64,000 nucleotides of DNA from Candidatus Tepidiaquacella proteinivora. Its GTDB lineage: Bacteria; Bacteroidota; Ignavibacteria; Tepidaquicellales; Tepidaquicellaceae. Positions 42,670-52,125 of this stretch are shown here, piece by piece. Position 1 is the stretch's first letter, and every line of letters begins with the position of its first letter. The notes beneath the pieces are model-generated. The model searched no databases, was not told the DNA's origin, and was given only the letters and a program-made list of their open reading frames with translations. The stretch spans positions 1,621,501-1,685,500 of the forward strand of contig CP054675.1 in NCBI GenBank assembly GCA_013348845.1, written 5' to 3'. The position numbers and the translations under genes are program-made.

Positions 42670-43608
42670 ATGGATGAAAAAAACAAAATATCAATAGTAA
42701 TCCCGTTATATAATGAAGAGGAATCCTTAGAAGAATTACATAAATTAATAAAAGTGGTTTTAGAAAGAAATAGTTCTGATTATGAAATTATTTTCGTAGA
42801 TGATGGAAGTACAGATAATTCCTGGGAAAAGCTGAAAGAAATAAAAAAGAGGGATCCATTTGTAAGGTGTATAAAGTTGAGAAAAAATTATGGTAAATCG
42901 TCTGCTCTTGCAATTGGGTTTAATCACTGTACTGGAGATATTATAATAACGATGGATGCAGATTTACAAGATGATCCGGAAGAAATACCTGAACTTGTTT
43001 CTAAAATAAATTCAGGGTATGACCTTGTTTCCGGTTGGAAAAAAATCAGACACGATCCGTTTATAAAAAAACATACATCAAAATTTTTCAATTTTGTTAC
43101 TTCAAAAATTTCGGGAATAAGATTACATGATTTTAATTGTGGATTAAAAGCATATAGAAAAGAAGTTATAAGTTCAATTAAGGTATATGGTGAACTACAT
43201 AGGTATATACCAGCCCTTGCCCATATGCAGGGATTCAAAGTAACAGAAAAAATAGTCAAACATCACCCAAGAAAATACGGAAAGACAAAGTTTGGTGCAA
43301 GCAGATTTGTAAAGGGATTCTTTGATTTATTGACTGTACTATTTACAACGCGTTTTATTAGAAGACCATTACATCTTTTTGGTACATTAGGGTTAATATC
43401 TTTTATAGTTGGAGCAGGTATAACTATTTACCTCACAATAATGAAATTTCTCTACGGGGAATACTTAACGAACAGACCTCTTTTTCTTGTTGGAATTTTA
43501 TTTATAATTTTAGGTGTACAACTATTTTCCATTGGTTTAATAGGAGAAATGATTACAAAATCTTTAAATACTGAAAAAGATATACTCGTAAAAGAAATTT
43601 TAGATTAA
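42670..43608 (+). CDS. Family 2 glycosyltransferase, DPM1/ArnC-like with two C-terminal helices
   Basis: A 312-residue protein. The N-terminal GT-A domain starts ISIVIPLYNEEESL and has the UDP-sugar/metal motifs DDGST at residues 44-48 and DADLQDD at 96-102. Two hydrophobic helices near residues 236-258 and 268-295 anchor it in the inner membrane. Relatives transfer a sugar from a nucleotide donor to polyprenyl phosphate (ArnC, GtrB, dolichol-phosphate mannose synthase). I choose the ATG at 42670 over the in-frame TTG at 42658 because the family normally starts a few residues before ISIVIP. Downstream genes lpxA, panB and nrnA follow in the same direction with short gaps. It could supply a lipid-linked sugar for a GT-C enzyme such as the one at 37503. 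Confidence 0.85.
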   Translation: MDEKNKISIVIPLYNEEESLEELHKLIKVVLERNSSDYEIIFVDDGSTDNSWEKLKEIKKRDPFVRCIKLRKNYGKSSALAIGFNHCTGDIIITMDADLQDDPEEIPELVSKINSGYDLVSGWKKIRHDPFIKKHTSKFFNFVTSKISGIRLHDFNCGLKAYRKEVISSIKVYGELHRYIPALAHMQGFKVTEKIVKHHPRKYGKTKFGASRFVKGFFDLLTVLFTTRFIRRPLHLFGTLGLISFIVGAGITIYLTIMKFLYGEYLTNRPLFLVGILFIILGVQLFSIGLIGEMITKSLNTEKDILVKEILD

Positions 43609-43625
43609 TTAATTTATTGATAAGT

Positions 43626-44393
43626 ATGATAAGCAAAAAAGCACAAATAGGAACAAATGTAAAGCTTGGTGAATCTGTTACAATTGAAGATGATGTTATT
43701 ATTGGAAATAATGTTGAAATAGGTAGTTGCGTTTTTATCGGCAATGGCGCAAGAATTAATGACGGTGTAAAAATTTTTCATGGTGCATGTGTTTCCGGTA
43801 TCCCGCAGGATTTAAAATTTAAGGGGGAGGTTTCTATTGCTGAAGTTGGAAAAAATACTGTAATAAGAGAATTTGCAACGATACATAGGGGAACAGCCTG
43901 GAGTTATAAAACTGTAATTGGTGAAAATTGTTTGCTAATGGCATATTCACATATTGCACATGATTGTGTATTAGGAAATAATGTTATAATAGCAAATGCA
44001 GGTAACCTTGCAGGACATATAAAAATTGATGATTTTGCAATTTTAGGGGGGTTATCAGCTATTGTCCAGTTTAATAATGTGGGAAAGCATGTAATGATTG
44101 CGGGAGGTGTGGTAATAAGAAAAGATATTCCCCCGTTTATTTTAGTTTCTCATCCTGAAGATGTAAGATATTCAGGAATTAATATTGTAGGATTAAAAAG
44201 AAGAGGATTTTCAAATGAAAGAATAAAAAAAATTAAAGACATATATAAAATAATTTTTGAATCCAAGTATAATGTTTCTGATGCATTAAAAAAGATAAAA
44301 GACGAATTTGAACCAGATGATGATTTAAAAGATATAGTAAGTTTTATTGAAACGAGTAAGAAGGGAATTGTTAAAGGAATTAGAGGAAAATAA
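43626..44393 (+). CDS. lpxA: Acyl-ACP--UDP-N-acetylglucosamine O-acyltransferase
   Basis: A 255-residue left-handed beta-helix enzyme that performs the first step of lipid A synthesis, transferring a 3-hydroxyacyl chain from ACP to UDP-GlcNAc. Hexapeptide repeats run from residue 7 to about 180 (KLGESV, IIGNNV, VIGENC and others). The GIPQDLKFKGE segment and AYSHIAHDC, with catalytic His112 (equivalent to E. coli His125), confirm LpxA rather than LpxD. The C-terminal helical domain contains GLKRRGFSNERI. The ATG at 43626 is used; the in-frame TTG at 43617 would add three residues. No lpxB, lpxC, lpxD or fabZ is adjacent. The gene shows that the organism makes a lipid A-type outer membrane. 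Confidence 0.92.
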   Translation: MISKKAQIGTNVKLGESVTIEDDVIIGNNVEIGSCVFIGNGARINDGVKIFHGACVSGIPQDLKFKGEVSIAEVGKNTVIREFATIHRGTAWSYKTVIGENCLLMAYSHIAHDCVLGNNVIIANAGNLAGHIKIDDFAILGGLSAIVQFNNVGKHVMIAGGVVIRKDIPPFILVSHPEDVRYSGINIVGLKRRGFSNERIKKIKDIYKIIFESKYNVSDALKKIKDEFEPDDDLKDIVSFIETSKKGIVKGIRGK

Positions 44394-44407
44394 TTTAACT
44401 TAAAAAA

Positions 44408-45241
44408 ATGACAACAAGCAAAAATATCATAGATGTAAAAAACATTACCACAAAGGTTCTGCAAGCGATGAAAGACAAAGGCATTAAAATAACGATGCTT
44501 ACTGCTTATGATTATTTAACGGCTAAGCTTCTCGATCTTGCAGGAATTGATGTAATTCTAATTGGAGACTCTCTAAGTAATGTAATACAGGGAAATGAAA
44601 CTACTTTACCTGTAACTCTCGAGGAAATGATATATCATACAAAAATTGTAAGAAGAGCAGTAAAGAAAGCCTTTGTTGTTGCTGATATGACCTTTATGAG
44701 TTATCAAGTAGGGGTAACAGAAGCAATAATTAATTGTGGCAGGGTTATGAAAGAAACAGGCTGTGATGCTGTAAAAATGGAGGGAGGCGCATACCTGGCT
44801 GAAACAGTAAGACGTTTAGTAGAAATCGGTATTCCTGTTATGGGACATCTTGGTTTAATGCCACAATCTATAAATAAATACGGTAGCTATAAAACCCGTG
44901 GAGAAGATAAAGAGGAGGCGGAACAAATTTTAAAAGATGCTCTTATTCTTGAAAAAGCAGGAGCCTTTGCAATTGTGTTGGAAAAAATTCCTGCGTCGCT
45001 TGGCAAAAAGGTTACGAAGCGCCTGAAAATTCCAACTATTGGTATTGGCGCTGGTCCATATTGTGATGGACAGGTGCTTGTAACACATGATATGCTTGGA
45101 TGGGTAGATCCAGATAAACATGCAATGCCAAGATTTGTAAGAAAATATATGAATCTTTCAGACGATATGAAAAATGCTTTTCAGAGATTTATAAAAGATG
45201 TCCGTACAAATAAGTTTCCTTCAAAGAAAGAAAGTTACTAA
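44408..45241 (+). CDS. panB: 3-methyl-2-oxobutanoate hydroxymethyltransferase
   Basis: A 277-residue (beta/alpha)8 enzyme that makes ketopantoate from 2-oxoisovalerate and methylene-tetrahydrofolate, the first step of pantothenate and CoA synthesis. The family motif MLTAYDYLTAKLLDLAGID is at the start. The metal/substrate residues appear in LIGDSLSNV, and further on come VADMTFMSYQ, KMEGG, GHLGLMPQS and IGIGAGPYCDGQVLV. The length is normal for PanB. It lies 14 bp after lpxA and 84 bp before nrnA. No panC is adjacent. Confidence 0.95.
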   Translation: MTTSKNIIDVKNITTKVLQAMKDKGIKITMLTAYDYLTAKLLDLAGIDVILIGDSLSNVIQGNETTLPVTLEEMIYHTKIVRRAVKKAFVVADMTFMSYQVGVTEAIINCGRVMKETGCDAVKMEGGAYLAETVRRLVEIGIPVMGHLGLMPQSINKYGSYKTRGEDKEEAEQILKDALILEKAGAFAIVLEKIPASLGKKVTKRLKIPTIGIGAGPYCDGQVLVTHDMLGWVDPDKHAMPRFVRKYMNLSDDMKNAFQRFIKDVRTNKFPSKKESY

Positions 45242-45325
45242 AAATATTATAAATTCAGGCACAACTTTTAAAAAATAATTTTTGTTAGAATTATATTAGA
45301 AAGTAATTAAAATAATTTTTAGTTA

Positions 45326-46330
45326 ATGCAATATTCAACCATTTTCAAGAAAATAGAAAGACTTATTTTAACCAGTAAAAATATAGTTTTAACCACGCAC
45401 CTAATTCCAGATGGAGATGCTATTGGTTCCGAACTTGCCTTTTATTATTATCTCAAAGCAAAAAATAAAAATGTAAATATTATCAACCATTCTCCCACAC
45501 CAGATAATTATAAATTTCTTGATTCAAAAAATGTAATAAAAATTTTTTCAGAAGACATAGTAAAAAATATAGAATTAATTGAGAAAAGTGATTTGATTTT
45601 TCTATTAGACACAAATGAATACAATAGAACTAAAGGTTTATCAGAATATTTAACTAAATCTAAGGCAAAGAAAATTTGTATCGATCATCATTTAGGATTT
45701 AATAAAAATTTTTTCGATATTTATCTTTCTGATACAACAGTACCAGCTACTGCAATATTAGTGTATAAATTAATTAAAAATGATAACCCTAAATATATAA
45801 ATAAAAAAGTTGCTATTAATTTATACGCCGCTATAATGACTGATACTGGTTCGTTCAGGTTTCCCCGCACAACAGCAGAGACTTTCTTAATTAGTGCTGA
45901 TCTTATAAATAGGGGGGCAGACCCTGTAGTGATATATGAGGAAACATACAATAAATTAAGAAAAGAAAAGATAAAATTACTTGGGAAATTCATTGATAGT
46001 TTAACTTTTCACAGTAAAAACTCACTCGCTATTGGAATTATTACACAAAAAGATTTAAAAGAACATAACTCTGATGCACAAGATTTAGAAGGATTTTCAA
46101 CATTAATAATGTCTATTAATAAAATAAAAATGGGAATTGTTATTGTTGAAATGAAAAACGATATAAAATGTTCTTTCCGGTCAAAAGGAAACTTAAATGT
46201 TAGAAACTTTGCAAAATATTTTGGAGGGGGAGGACATAAAAATGCGGCAGGGGCAACATTTCCTTTACAGAACCCTTATCATCTCAAAAGAAAACTTATA
46301 AATCATTACAATAAGTTTTTCACTAAATAG
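45326..46330 (+). CDS. nrnA: DHH/DHHA1 phosphoesterase, NrnA-type oligoribonuclease/pAp phosphatase
   Basis: A 334-residue cytosolic phosphoesterase. The DHH domain carries PDGDAIGS at residues 28-35, LLDTNE near 103-108 and DHH at 120-122, all metal ligands. The DHHA1 domain near the C-terminus has GGGGHKNAAGATF, which binds the substrate. NrnA degrades short RNA oligonucleotides (and pGpG) and dephosphorylates 3'-phosphoadenosine 5'-phosphate. The length matches the family (310-340). It is the last gene of the glycosyltransferase-lpxA-panB run and converges on trxB. Confidence 0.88.
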   Translation: MQYSTIFKKIERLILTSKNIVLTTHLIPDGDAIGSELAFYYYLKAKNKNVNIINHSPTPDNYKFLDSKNVIKIFSEDIVKNIELIEKSDLIFLLDTNEYNRTKGLSEYLTKSKAKKICIDHHLGFNKNFFDIYLSDTTVPATAILVYKLIKNDNPKYINKKVAINLYAAIMTDTGSFRFPRTTAETFLISADLINRGADPVVIYEETYNKLRKEKIKLLGKFIDSLTFHSKNSLAIGIITQKDLKEHNSDAQDLEGFSTLIMSINKIKMGIVIVEMKNDIKCSFRSKGNLNVRNFAKYFGGGGHKNAAGATFPLQNPYHLKRKLINHYNKFFTK

Positions 46331-46345
46331 AAAATTAATTTCTTT

Positions 46346-47290
46346 CTATTCAATAGAAGCAAGGTATCTTTCTGCATCAATTGCCGCCATACATCCAGTA
46401 CCTGCTGCAGTTATTGCTTGTCTGTAATAACTATCCTGTGCATCACCACAGGCGAAAACGCCCGGGATTTTTGTTTTTGTGGATTTTGGCTGAGTAATTA
46501 TATATCCAACTTCATCCATATCAAGCCAGTTCTTAAAAATATCAGTATTGGGTTTATGACCAATTGCAATAAATACTCCTTCACACTCGTGAATAAATGT
46601 TTCTTCTGTTTTTACATTTTTTAACTTTACACCTGTTACTGCTTTTTTGTTATCTTCTTCTTTGCCTAATATCTCTTCAACTACTGTATTTAAAATAAAT
46701 TTAATTTTAGGGTTTTGTTTTACTCTATCAACCATAATCTTGGATGCTCGAAACTCATCTCGTCTATGAATAATTGCAACCTCTGAGGCATGTCTTGTTA
46801 AATAATTAGCTTCTTCCATTGCAGTATCACCACCACCTACAACAACAACTCTTTGGTTTCTAAAGAAAAAACCATCACAGGTCGCACAGGCAGAAACTCC
46901 AAAACTCATATACTTCTTTTCTGATTCAATACCAAGATATTTAGCGGAAGCTCCGGTTGCTATGATTACTGCATCCGATTTATATTCGATATTATCATCT
47001 GAAAAAACTGAATAGGGGCGTTTTGAAAAATCAACCTTAACAACTGTTCTGAAAATACATTTTGCTCCGAATCTTTGTGCTTGTTTTCTCATTATATCCA
47101 TAAGTACCGGACCAGAGATCCCATTTTCAAAACCGGGAAAATTTTCTATCTCCGTTGTTATCATTAATTGCCCACCTGGTTGAGTACCTTCAAAAACAAG
47201 TGGTTCTAAATTCGCTCTTGCGGTATAGAGTGCTGCTGTCAAACCAGCGGGACCTGTACCAATTATAATTACTTTGTGATAGTTTTCCAT
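46346..47290 (-). CDS. trxB: Thioredoxin-disulfide reductase
   Basis: A 314-residue FAD/NADPH enzyme that reduces thioredoxin. The FAD-binding GTGPAGLTAALYTAR motif starts at residue 11. The redox-active CATC is at residues 135-138, followed by DGFFF. The NADPH-binding GGGDTAMEEANYL comes next, and the C-terminal FAD motif is GVFACGDAQD. The length is typical of the low-molecular-weight bacterial enzyme. It starts 7 bp after the TPR protein gene, so the two are probably co-transcribed. Confidence 0.96.
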   Translation of the reverse strand: MENYHKVIIIGTGPAGLTAALYTARANLEPLVFEGTQPGGQLMITTEIENFPGFENGISGPVLMDIMRKQAQRFGAKCIFRTVVKVDFSKRPYSVFSDDNIEYKSDAVIIATGASAKYLGIESEKKYMSFGVSACATCDGFFFRNQRVVVVGGGDTAMEEANYLTRHASEVAIIHRRDEFRASKIMVDRVKQNPKIKFILNTVVEEILGKEEDNKKAVTGVKLKNVKTEETFIHECEGVFIAIGHKPNTDIFKNWLDMDEVGYIITQPKSTKTKIPGVFACGDAQDSYYRQAITAAGTGCMAAIDAERYLASIE

Positions 47291-47297
47291 ATTTTTC

Positions 47298-49067
47298 TTA
47301 TTTATTTAATGAATTAATTTTCTCTTCAAGATTTTTGTTTTTAGGGTTCAATTCTAAGGCGATTTTCCAATGTTTTAAAGCATTTATCTTATCTTTTAAT
47401 GCAAAATATACATCACCTAAATGTTCCTGAACAACAGCTGAACCTGCATTAATTGCAATTGATTTTAAAATGTAATCAAGCGCTAAATCGTATTCTTTAA
47501 GTTTATAATAAATCCAACCCATAGTATCAAGAAAGTTTGGATTTTTCGCATCTTTACTTAATGCTTTTTTAGCCATTACAAGTGCTTTATCAAGTTTTAC
47601 CCCCCTGACGGCTAAGTTATATGCGTAATTATTCAGAATTAATGCATCGTCAGGACTTATTTGTAATGCTTTTTCATATATTTCTTCTGATTCCTGATAG
47701 CGTCCTAATGTGTTATATGTAAGAGCAAGAGTAGAAAGTAAAGAAATGTTTTCCGGTTCTTTTTTTAATGCTATTTCAAAATATTCAACTGCCTTTTCAT
47801 TATTTCCTTCTCTTTGATATATTAATCCATATAAAAAATTTAATCTGAAATCATCCGGAAATAATCTTAAGCCTTTTTCCGTTATTGTTTTTGCTTCTTC
47901 ATATTTTTTCTCATCATAAAAAGAAAAGGCAACTAATGAATAAGGATCGGGAATGTTAATGTTGCCTTCTTCTGCAATTTCTATAGTTTCTTCAAAATAT
48001 TTATAATAATTTACATCCTTTTCAGCAATACTTATTGTGCCAAGATAGTAATAAGGCTTCCACTTATTAATTGTGTTTGAATCATTAATAAAATTAGTGA
48101 CTAAATATAAAAAAATATTCTTTGATATGTATAAATACTCTTTCCCCTGTGAAATAAGATTGTAATAAATCTCTCCAACCTGAAGTTTTTCATCATAATT
48201 AAGTTCTTTCTTATTTGTGCTTTCTGCAAGCAATTGAAAGCCTTTTTCTACATAATTATTCAAGAAATATAACTTTATTAATTCCGTCTGAATGCTTTTA
48301 TCATTCGGGTTTATTCTAAACAGATTTTCATATACTGTTAAGGATTTCTGAAATTCTCCGGTCATTCTATATAATGCTCCTAACCTGAGGTTGGTAGAAA
48401 TATCATTGGGGTCGAGCTTAAGAATATATTCAAGAATTCTACTTGCTTGTACAAAATTTTTTGTATTCAAATATATATCATATAGTCTATTAAGTACATT
48501 TATATCAAAGCCATATTGGTCTGTTATCATCTCATAAAGCTCTACTGCTTTTTGCTTGTTATTTTGTTCTTCATAAAGCCTTGCAAGCGAATATTGTATG
48601 TTTGTGTTCTCGGGTTCTTTTTCTAATATAGATTCATATATTTTAATAGCGTTTGGAATATCTTTTAAATAAATATATAAATTTGCTTTATGAATTAAAT
48701 AATTTGTCTTTTCCCCTCCTTTAATAATTGCTTTGTTTACTTCGGTAAGCGATTCTCTGTACTTTCCGATTTTCATATAAACTAATGAAATAGCATAATA
48801 AATTTCCGGTGCATCATCATATTGAAGTGCTTTTTTATACATTGTGAGCGCAGATGTATAATCCTCAACAAGTTCATATATTTTCCCGTCAATAAAATAC
48901 TCAACAGCATAATAATTCAGAGAGTCTTTAAAATTGAAGGAAAACAATAAATGTTCACTTGAAAGTAACTTTTCAGCATTGCTAAAATTTATTAACACAA
49001 AGAAGAAGATAAAATATGTTAAAAGTGTATTTGCGGTCTTACTATTTTTATTACCGATATTACTCAT
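47298..49067 (-). CDS. Exported tetratricopeptide repeat protein
   Basis: A 589-residue protein with a signal peptide at residues 1-31 (ending FSNA). More than a dozen 34-residue TPR units fill the rest, with typical W/L-G-Y-A-F-A-P pattern residues, for example in YFEIALKKEPENISLLSTLA and YEKALQISPDDALILNNYAY. TPR arrays hold protein partners together. Exported long TPR proteins are common in this bacterial group and some are envelope assembly factors, but nothing here identifies the partner. trxB follows 7 bp downstream. The upstream gap to nuoJ is a divergent promoter region. Confidence 0.85.
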   Translation of the reverse strand: MSNIGNKNSKTANTLLTYFIFFFVLINFSNAEKLLSSEHLLFSFNFKDSLNYYAVEYFIDGKIYELVEDYTSALTMYKKALQYDDAPEIYYAISLVYMKIGKYRESLTEVNKAIIKGGEKTNYLIHKANLYIYLKDIPNAIKIYESILEKEPENTNIQYSLARLYEEQNNKQKAVELYEMITDQYGFDINVLNRLYDIYLNTKNFVQASRILEYILKLDPNDISTNLRLGALYRMTGEFQKSLTVYENLFRINPNDKSIQTELIKLYFLNNYVEKGFQLLAESTNKKELNYDEKLQVGEIYYNLISQGKEYLYISKNIFLYLVTNFINDSNTINKWKPYYYLGTISIAEKDVNYYKYFEETIEIAEEGNINIPDPYSLVAFSFYDEKKYEEAKTITEKGLRLFPDDFRLNFLYGLIYQREGNNEKAVEYFEIALKKEPENISLLSTLALTYNTLGRYQESEEIYEKALQISPDDALILNNYAYNLAVRGVKLDKALVMAKKALSKDAKNPNFLDTMGWIYYKLKEYDLALDYILKSIAINAGSAVVQEHLGDVYFALKDKINALKHWKIALELNPKNKNLEEKINSLNK

Positions 49068-49247
49068 AAATACTCTAAAATAATTTTAATAATTTCAATC
49101 AAAAAGTCAAAATACTACATTTTACCTTGCTACATTAAATCTTTTATTACTATCAAAATAAATCTTTCCATAATGAATTAATAAATCAAAAAGGTAATAT
49201 TGTTCAGCATTTAACATTTAACAATTAACATTTATATTTACATAAAT

Positions 49248-49778
49248 ATGGAAAATATAGAAAAGTACATTTTTTATATCCTTGCGGTATTAGCCATTGC
49301 TTCAGCTATTCTCATGGTTACGCGAAAGAATCCTATAGTAAGTGCTTTATGGTTAATATTTAATTTCTTTACTGTCTCAGGAATATACTTACTTTTAAAA
49401 GCGCAATTTATTGCAATAATACAGGTTCTTGTATATGCTGGTGCTATAATGGTATTATTTCTTTTTGTCATAATGCTCCTGAATCTGGACAAAATAGAAA
49501 CTGTTGTTATACCTGAACCCGTAAAATCAAAAAATGACTATAAAAAGCTAACCGCAGTTTTACTTTCAATATTTTTGATGTTATTACTTGCTTATTCAGT
49601 ATATTTTGCCTTTAGCGGAAAATATGAAGTGGCAAGTCCAGATGCTTTAAATATAGGTAAAGCAGAATTTTTAGGAAATAAACTTTTTCTTGAATATTCC
49701 TATCAGGTTGAAATTATCGGAATTCTCCTACTTGTCGCAATAATAGGTGCGGTTATTTTGGCAAAGAAAAAACTTTAA
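49248..49778 (+). CDS. nuoJ: NADH-quinone oxidoreductase subunit J
   Basis: A 176-residue inner-membrane protein with five hydrophobic helices. NuoJ is part of the proton-pumping arm of respiratory complex I. The characteristic helices are present: a KNPIVSALWLIFNFFTVSGIY segment and, in helix 3, QFIAIIQVLVYAGAIMVLFLFVIMLL, with the conserved Tyr-Ala-Gly-Ala region. No other nuo gene is adjacent: the gene is flanked by a divergent TPR gene and a convergent serS, whose stop overlaps the nuoJ stop by 3-4 bases. The short linker after helix 3 is charged. This is either a displaced subunit of the main complex or an extra copy. Confidence 0.9.
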   Translation: MENIEKYIFYILAVLAIASAILMVTRKNPIVSALWLIFNFFTVSGIYLLLKAQFIAIIQVLVYAGAIMVLFLFVIMLLNLDKIETVVIPEPVKSKNDYKKLTAVLLSIFLMLLLAYSVYFAFSGKYEVASPDALNIGKAEFLGNKLFLEYSYQVEIIGILLLVAIIGAVILAKKKL

Positions 49779-51049
49779 ATTACATCAAATCCCGTATATT
49801 TCTGAAGAACTTCCGGAATAATTATATTTCCATTTGATGTTTGATTTGCTTCAAGCAAACCCACCATCAACCTTGAAGTAGCAAGCCCGGAACCATTTAA
49901 AATATGAGCAAATTCAATTTTTTGTTTACCTGTTCCACCTCCCCTTTTAATTCTTATCATTCCACGTCTCGCCTGAAAATCAGTACAATTACTTATACTT
50001 GATACTTCAAGCCACTTCTTCTCTGCATAGGACCAGACTTCGAGGTCATAACATTTGCTTGCAGCAAACCCAAGGTCTGCTGTGCATAATTCTACTATTC
50101 TATAATACATTTTTAGTTCATCAAGAATTCTACATGCATTGAGAAGCATATTTTCCATTTCTCTATACGAATTTTCCGGTAAACAAAAATTAATTAATTC
50201 AACTTTATTAAACTGATGTACCCTTAAAAAACCTTTTGTTTCTTTCCCGTAACTTCCCGCTTCTCTTCTAAAACAATTAGTAAAGCCACAATATTTTTTA
50301 GGTAATTCTTCCTCATTAAAAATTTCGTCTCTGTGAATATTTATTATCGGAACTTCAGCAGTCGGAATTGCAAATAAATCATCTTCCTCTATTCTATACA
50401 TATCATACTCAAACTTAGGTACTTTTTCTGCCGCTTCCATTGATTTTCTGTTTACCAGCACGGGTGTCAGAACTTCCTCATATCCGTTAATAATATGAGT
50501 ATCAAGCATAAAATTTATCAAAGCTCTTTCAAGAATTGCTCCTTTCCCTTTATACAAAGGGAATCCTCTTCCGGTTATCTTCGTTCCACGCTCAAAGTCA
50601 ATAATATCGTGAAGTTCTCCAAGTTCAATATGATCTTTTACTTTAAAATCAAATTGCTTTTCTTCCCCGCAAACCTTAATTACAACATTATCTTCCGGAC
50701 TATTACCAATTGGACAACTATCTGACGGAAGAGCGGGAATATAATAAAGTAAATCCTGAATTTGTTCTTCTAATTTTTTTATTTCATCATCAAGAGATTT
50801 GATTTCATCAGAGATTTTTTTCATCTCTTCTACTTTTTCGGTAGTATCTATTCTCTTAGCTTTAAGCTTACCTATTTCCGCAGATGCTTCATTGCGGATT
50901 TTCTTCAAACTTTCTACCTTCGTTAGTAGGCTCCGTCTTTGTTCATCAAGACTTTTTATTTTATCAATGTTTTCAGTATTTTCTCCCCTTAATTTTAACT
51001 TTTCAATTACAAGTTCAGGGTTTTCTCTTATTAATTTAATATCAAGCAT
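49775..51049 (-). CDS. serS: Serine--tRNA ligase
   Basis: A 424-residue class II aminoacyl-tRNA synthetase. The N-terminal antiparallel coiled-coil arm that contacts the tRNA-Ser long variable arm covers about residues 27-100, rich in Lys/Glu/Leu. The catalytic core has motif 2 as FRREAGSYGKETKGFLRVHQ and motif 3 near the end (NGSGLATSRLMVGLLE). The serine-pocket TAEVP run is at about residue 233. The length matches family members (420-430). It is the last gene of a minus-strand run behind the rmlD-like gene, 92 bp away. Confidence 0.97.
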   Translation of the reverse strand: MLDIKLIRENPELVIEKLKLRGENTENIDKIKSLDEQRRSLLTKVESLKKIRNEASAEIGKLKAKRIDTTEKVEEMKKISDEIKSLDDEIKKLEEQIQDLLYYIPALPSDSCPIGNSPEDNVVIKVCGEEKQFDFKVKDHIELGELHDIIDFERGTKITGRGFPLYKGKGAILERALINFMLDTHIINGYEEVLTPVLVNRKSMEAAEKVPKFEYDMYRIEEDDLFAIPTAEVPIINIHRDEIFNEEELPKKYCGFTNCFRREAGSYGKETKGFLRVHQFNKVELINFCLPENSYREMENMLLNACRILDELKMYYRIVELCTADLGFAASKCYDLEVWSYAEKKWLEVSSISNCTDFQARRGMIRIKRGGGTGKQKIEFAHILNGSGLATSRLMVGLLEANQTSNGNIIIPEVLQKYTGFDVI

Positions 51050-51141
51050 AACAATTGATTAAAGGTTATTATTCAAAATATGAAAACTCCTTACTTTATT
51101 AAAGTCAAGATACGATACTAAATGGTAAAATAATTTTGATT

Positions 51142-52107
51142 TTAGAGGTTCATTTCAAATTTGAGCAACTGAATCCCTTCTTTTGAGGTCATTGTATTTA
51201 ATCCGAGTTCTGTTTTTGCTTTAAGAGTAATTAATCCTGATTTTAGCGGTCTTGGCGCCGGTTGGTGTAGTTCAGAAGTCAGAATCGGGGTTATGAGTTC
51301 TTTATCAAAGCCAAAAATTTCACACATATAGTATGCAAAATCCAATCTTGAAATAATATCTTCACCTGCAATATTGTAAATTAACTTAATATCCTGTTTC
51401 CCTTCCACTTTTTCAATCGATTTAAGAATAGCATAGGCAAGATCATCAGCATGTGTAGTATTTCCTATCTGGTCTTTCACAATTCTTACCTGCCTTGAAT
51501 TTCTTAACTCATCAACTAACCATAAAGCAAAATTTGGTTTTATTTTATTACCATAACCATATAATACTATTGTTCTTAGTATAATATAATCTACTCCGCT
51601 TGCTTTCAATGCATTTTCACTAGCAAGTTTAGATCTGCCATAAAAAGATATAGGATTTGGAGTATCGGTTTCATTATATGGACCATTTTTACCATCAAAT
51701 ATGTAATCAGTAGAAATATGAATAATTTTAGCATTGCTGATCCTTGAGGATATTATTAGGTTTTCAACTGCATCAACATTAAGTTTCCAGCATAATTCTT
51801 TTTCTGTTTCACAAGCATCTACATTTGTAAATGCTGCACAGTTAACAATAAATTCAGGTTTATATTTTTGTATAATCTTCTTTGTTTTTTCTTTGTTTGT
51901 TATATCAAGAACTTCATAAATATATCTTTTTTCATATTTATCAGATGAAACACCTAATTTTTCTGAAAAGTCCTTTAAGTCAAAAAAAGATTCTTCTTCA
52001 ATTGAAGTAATAACAATATTATATTCCGATTCTCTTAAAAGTATTTTAGTCAAATTTTGACCCAGCAATCCATTTGAACCTGTTACAAGTATATTTGCAG
52101 TATTCAT
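51142..52107 (-). CDS. SDR-family sugar nucleotide reductase, RmlD-like
   Basis: A 321-residue extended short-chain dehydrogenase. The NAD(P)-binding glycine motif is VTGSNGLLGQN at residues 8-18. Asp in the CAAFTNVDACETEKE run, ISTDYIFDG and the catalytic YGRSK (Tyr-x-x-x-Lys) correspond closely to dTDP-4-dehydrorhamnose reductase (RmlD). That enzyme makes dTDP-L-rhamnose for cell-surface polysaccharide. The usual partners rmlA, rmlB and rmlC are not in the window. S-adenosylmethionine synthetase regulatory subunit-like members of the same family are a less likely alternative. It lies 18 bp downstream of a PfkB-family kinase gene. Confidence 0.8.
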   Translation of the reverse strand: MNTANILVTGSNGLLGQNLTKILLRESEYNIVITSIEEESFFDLKDFSEKLGVSSDKYEKRYIYEVLDITNKEKTKKIIQKYKPEFIVNCAAFTNVDACETEKELCWKLNVDAVENLIISSRISNAKIIHISTDYIFDGKNGPYNETDTPNPISFYGRSKLASENALKASGVDYIILRTIVLYGYGNKIKPNFALWLVDELRNSRQVRIVKDQIGNTTHADDLAYAILKSIEKVEGKQDIKLIYNIAGEDIISRLDFAYYMCEIFGFDKELITPILTSELHQPAPRPLKSGLITLKAKTELGLNTMTSKEGIQLLKFEMNL

Positions 52108-52125
52108 AATAATTTAACTTAGTAA

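Noticed and set aside
46326-46350. AATAGAAA/TTTCTATT inverted repeat at the nrnA-trxB junction as a terminator
   Set aside because: The stem is only 8 bp, entirely AT-rich apart from one pair, and overlaps both coding ends. It is too weak to call.
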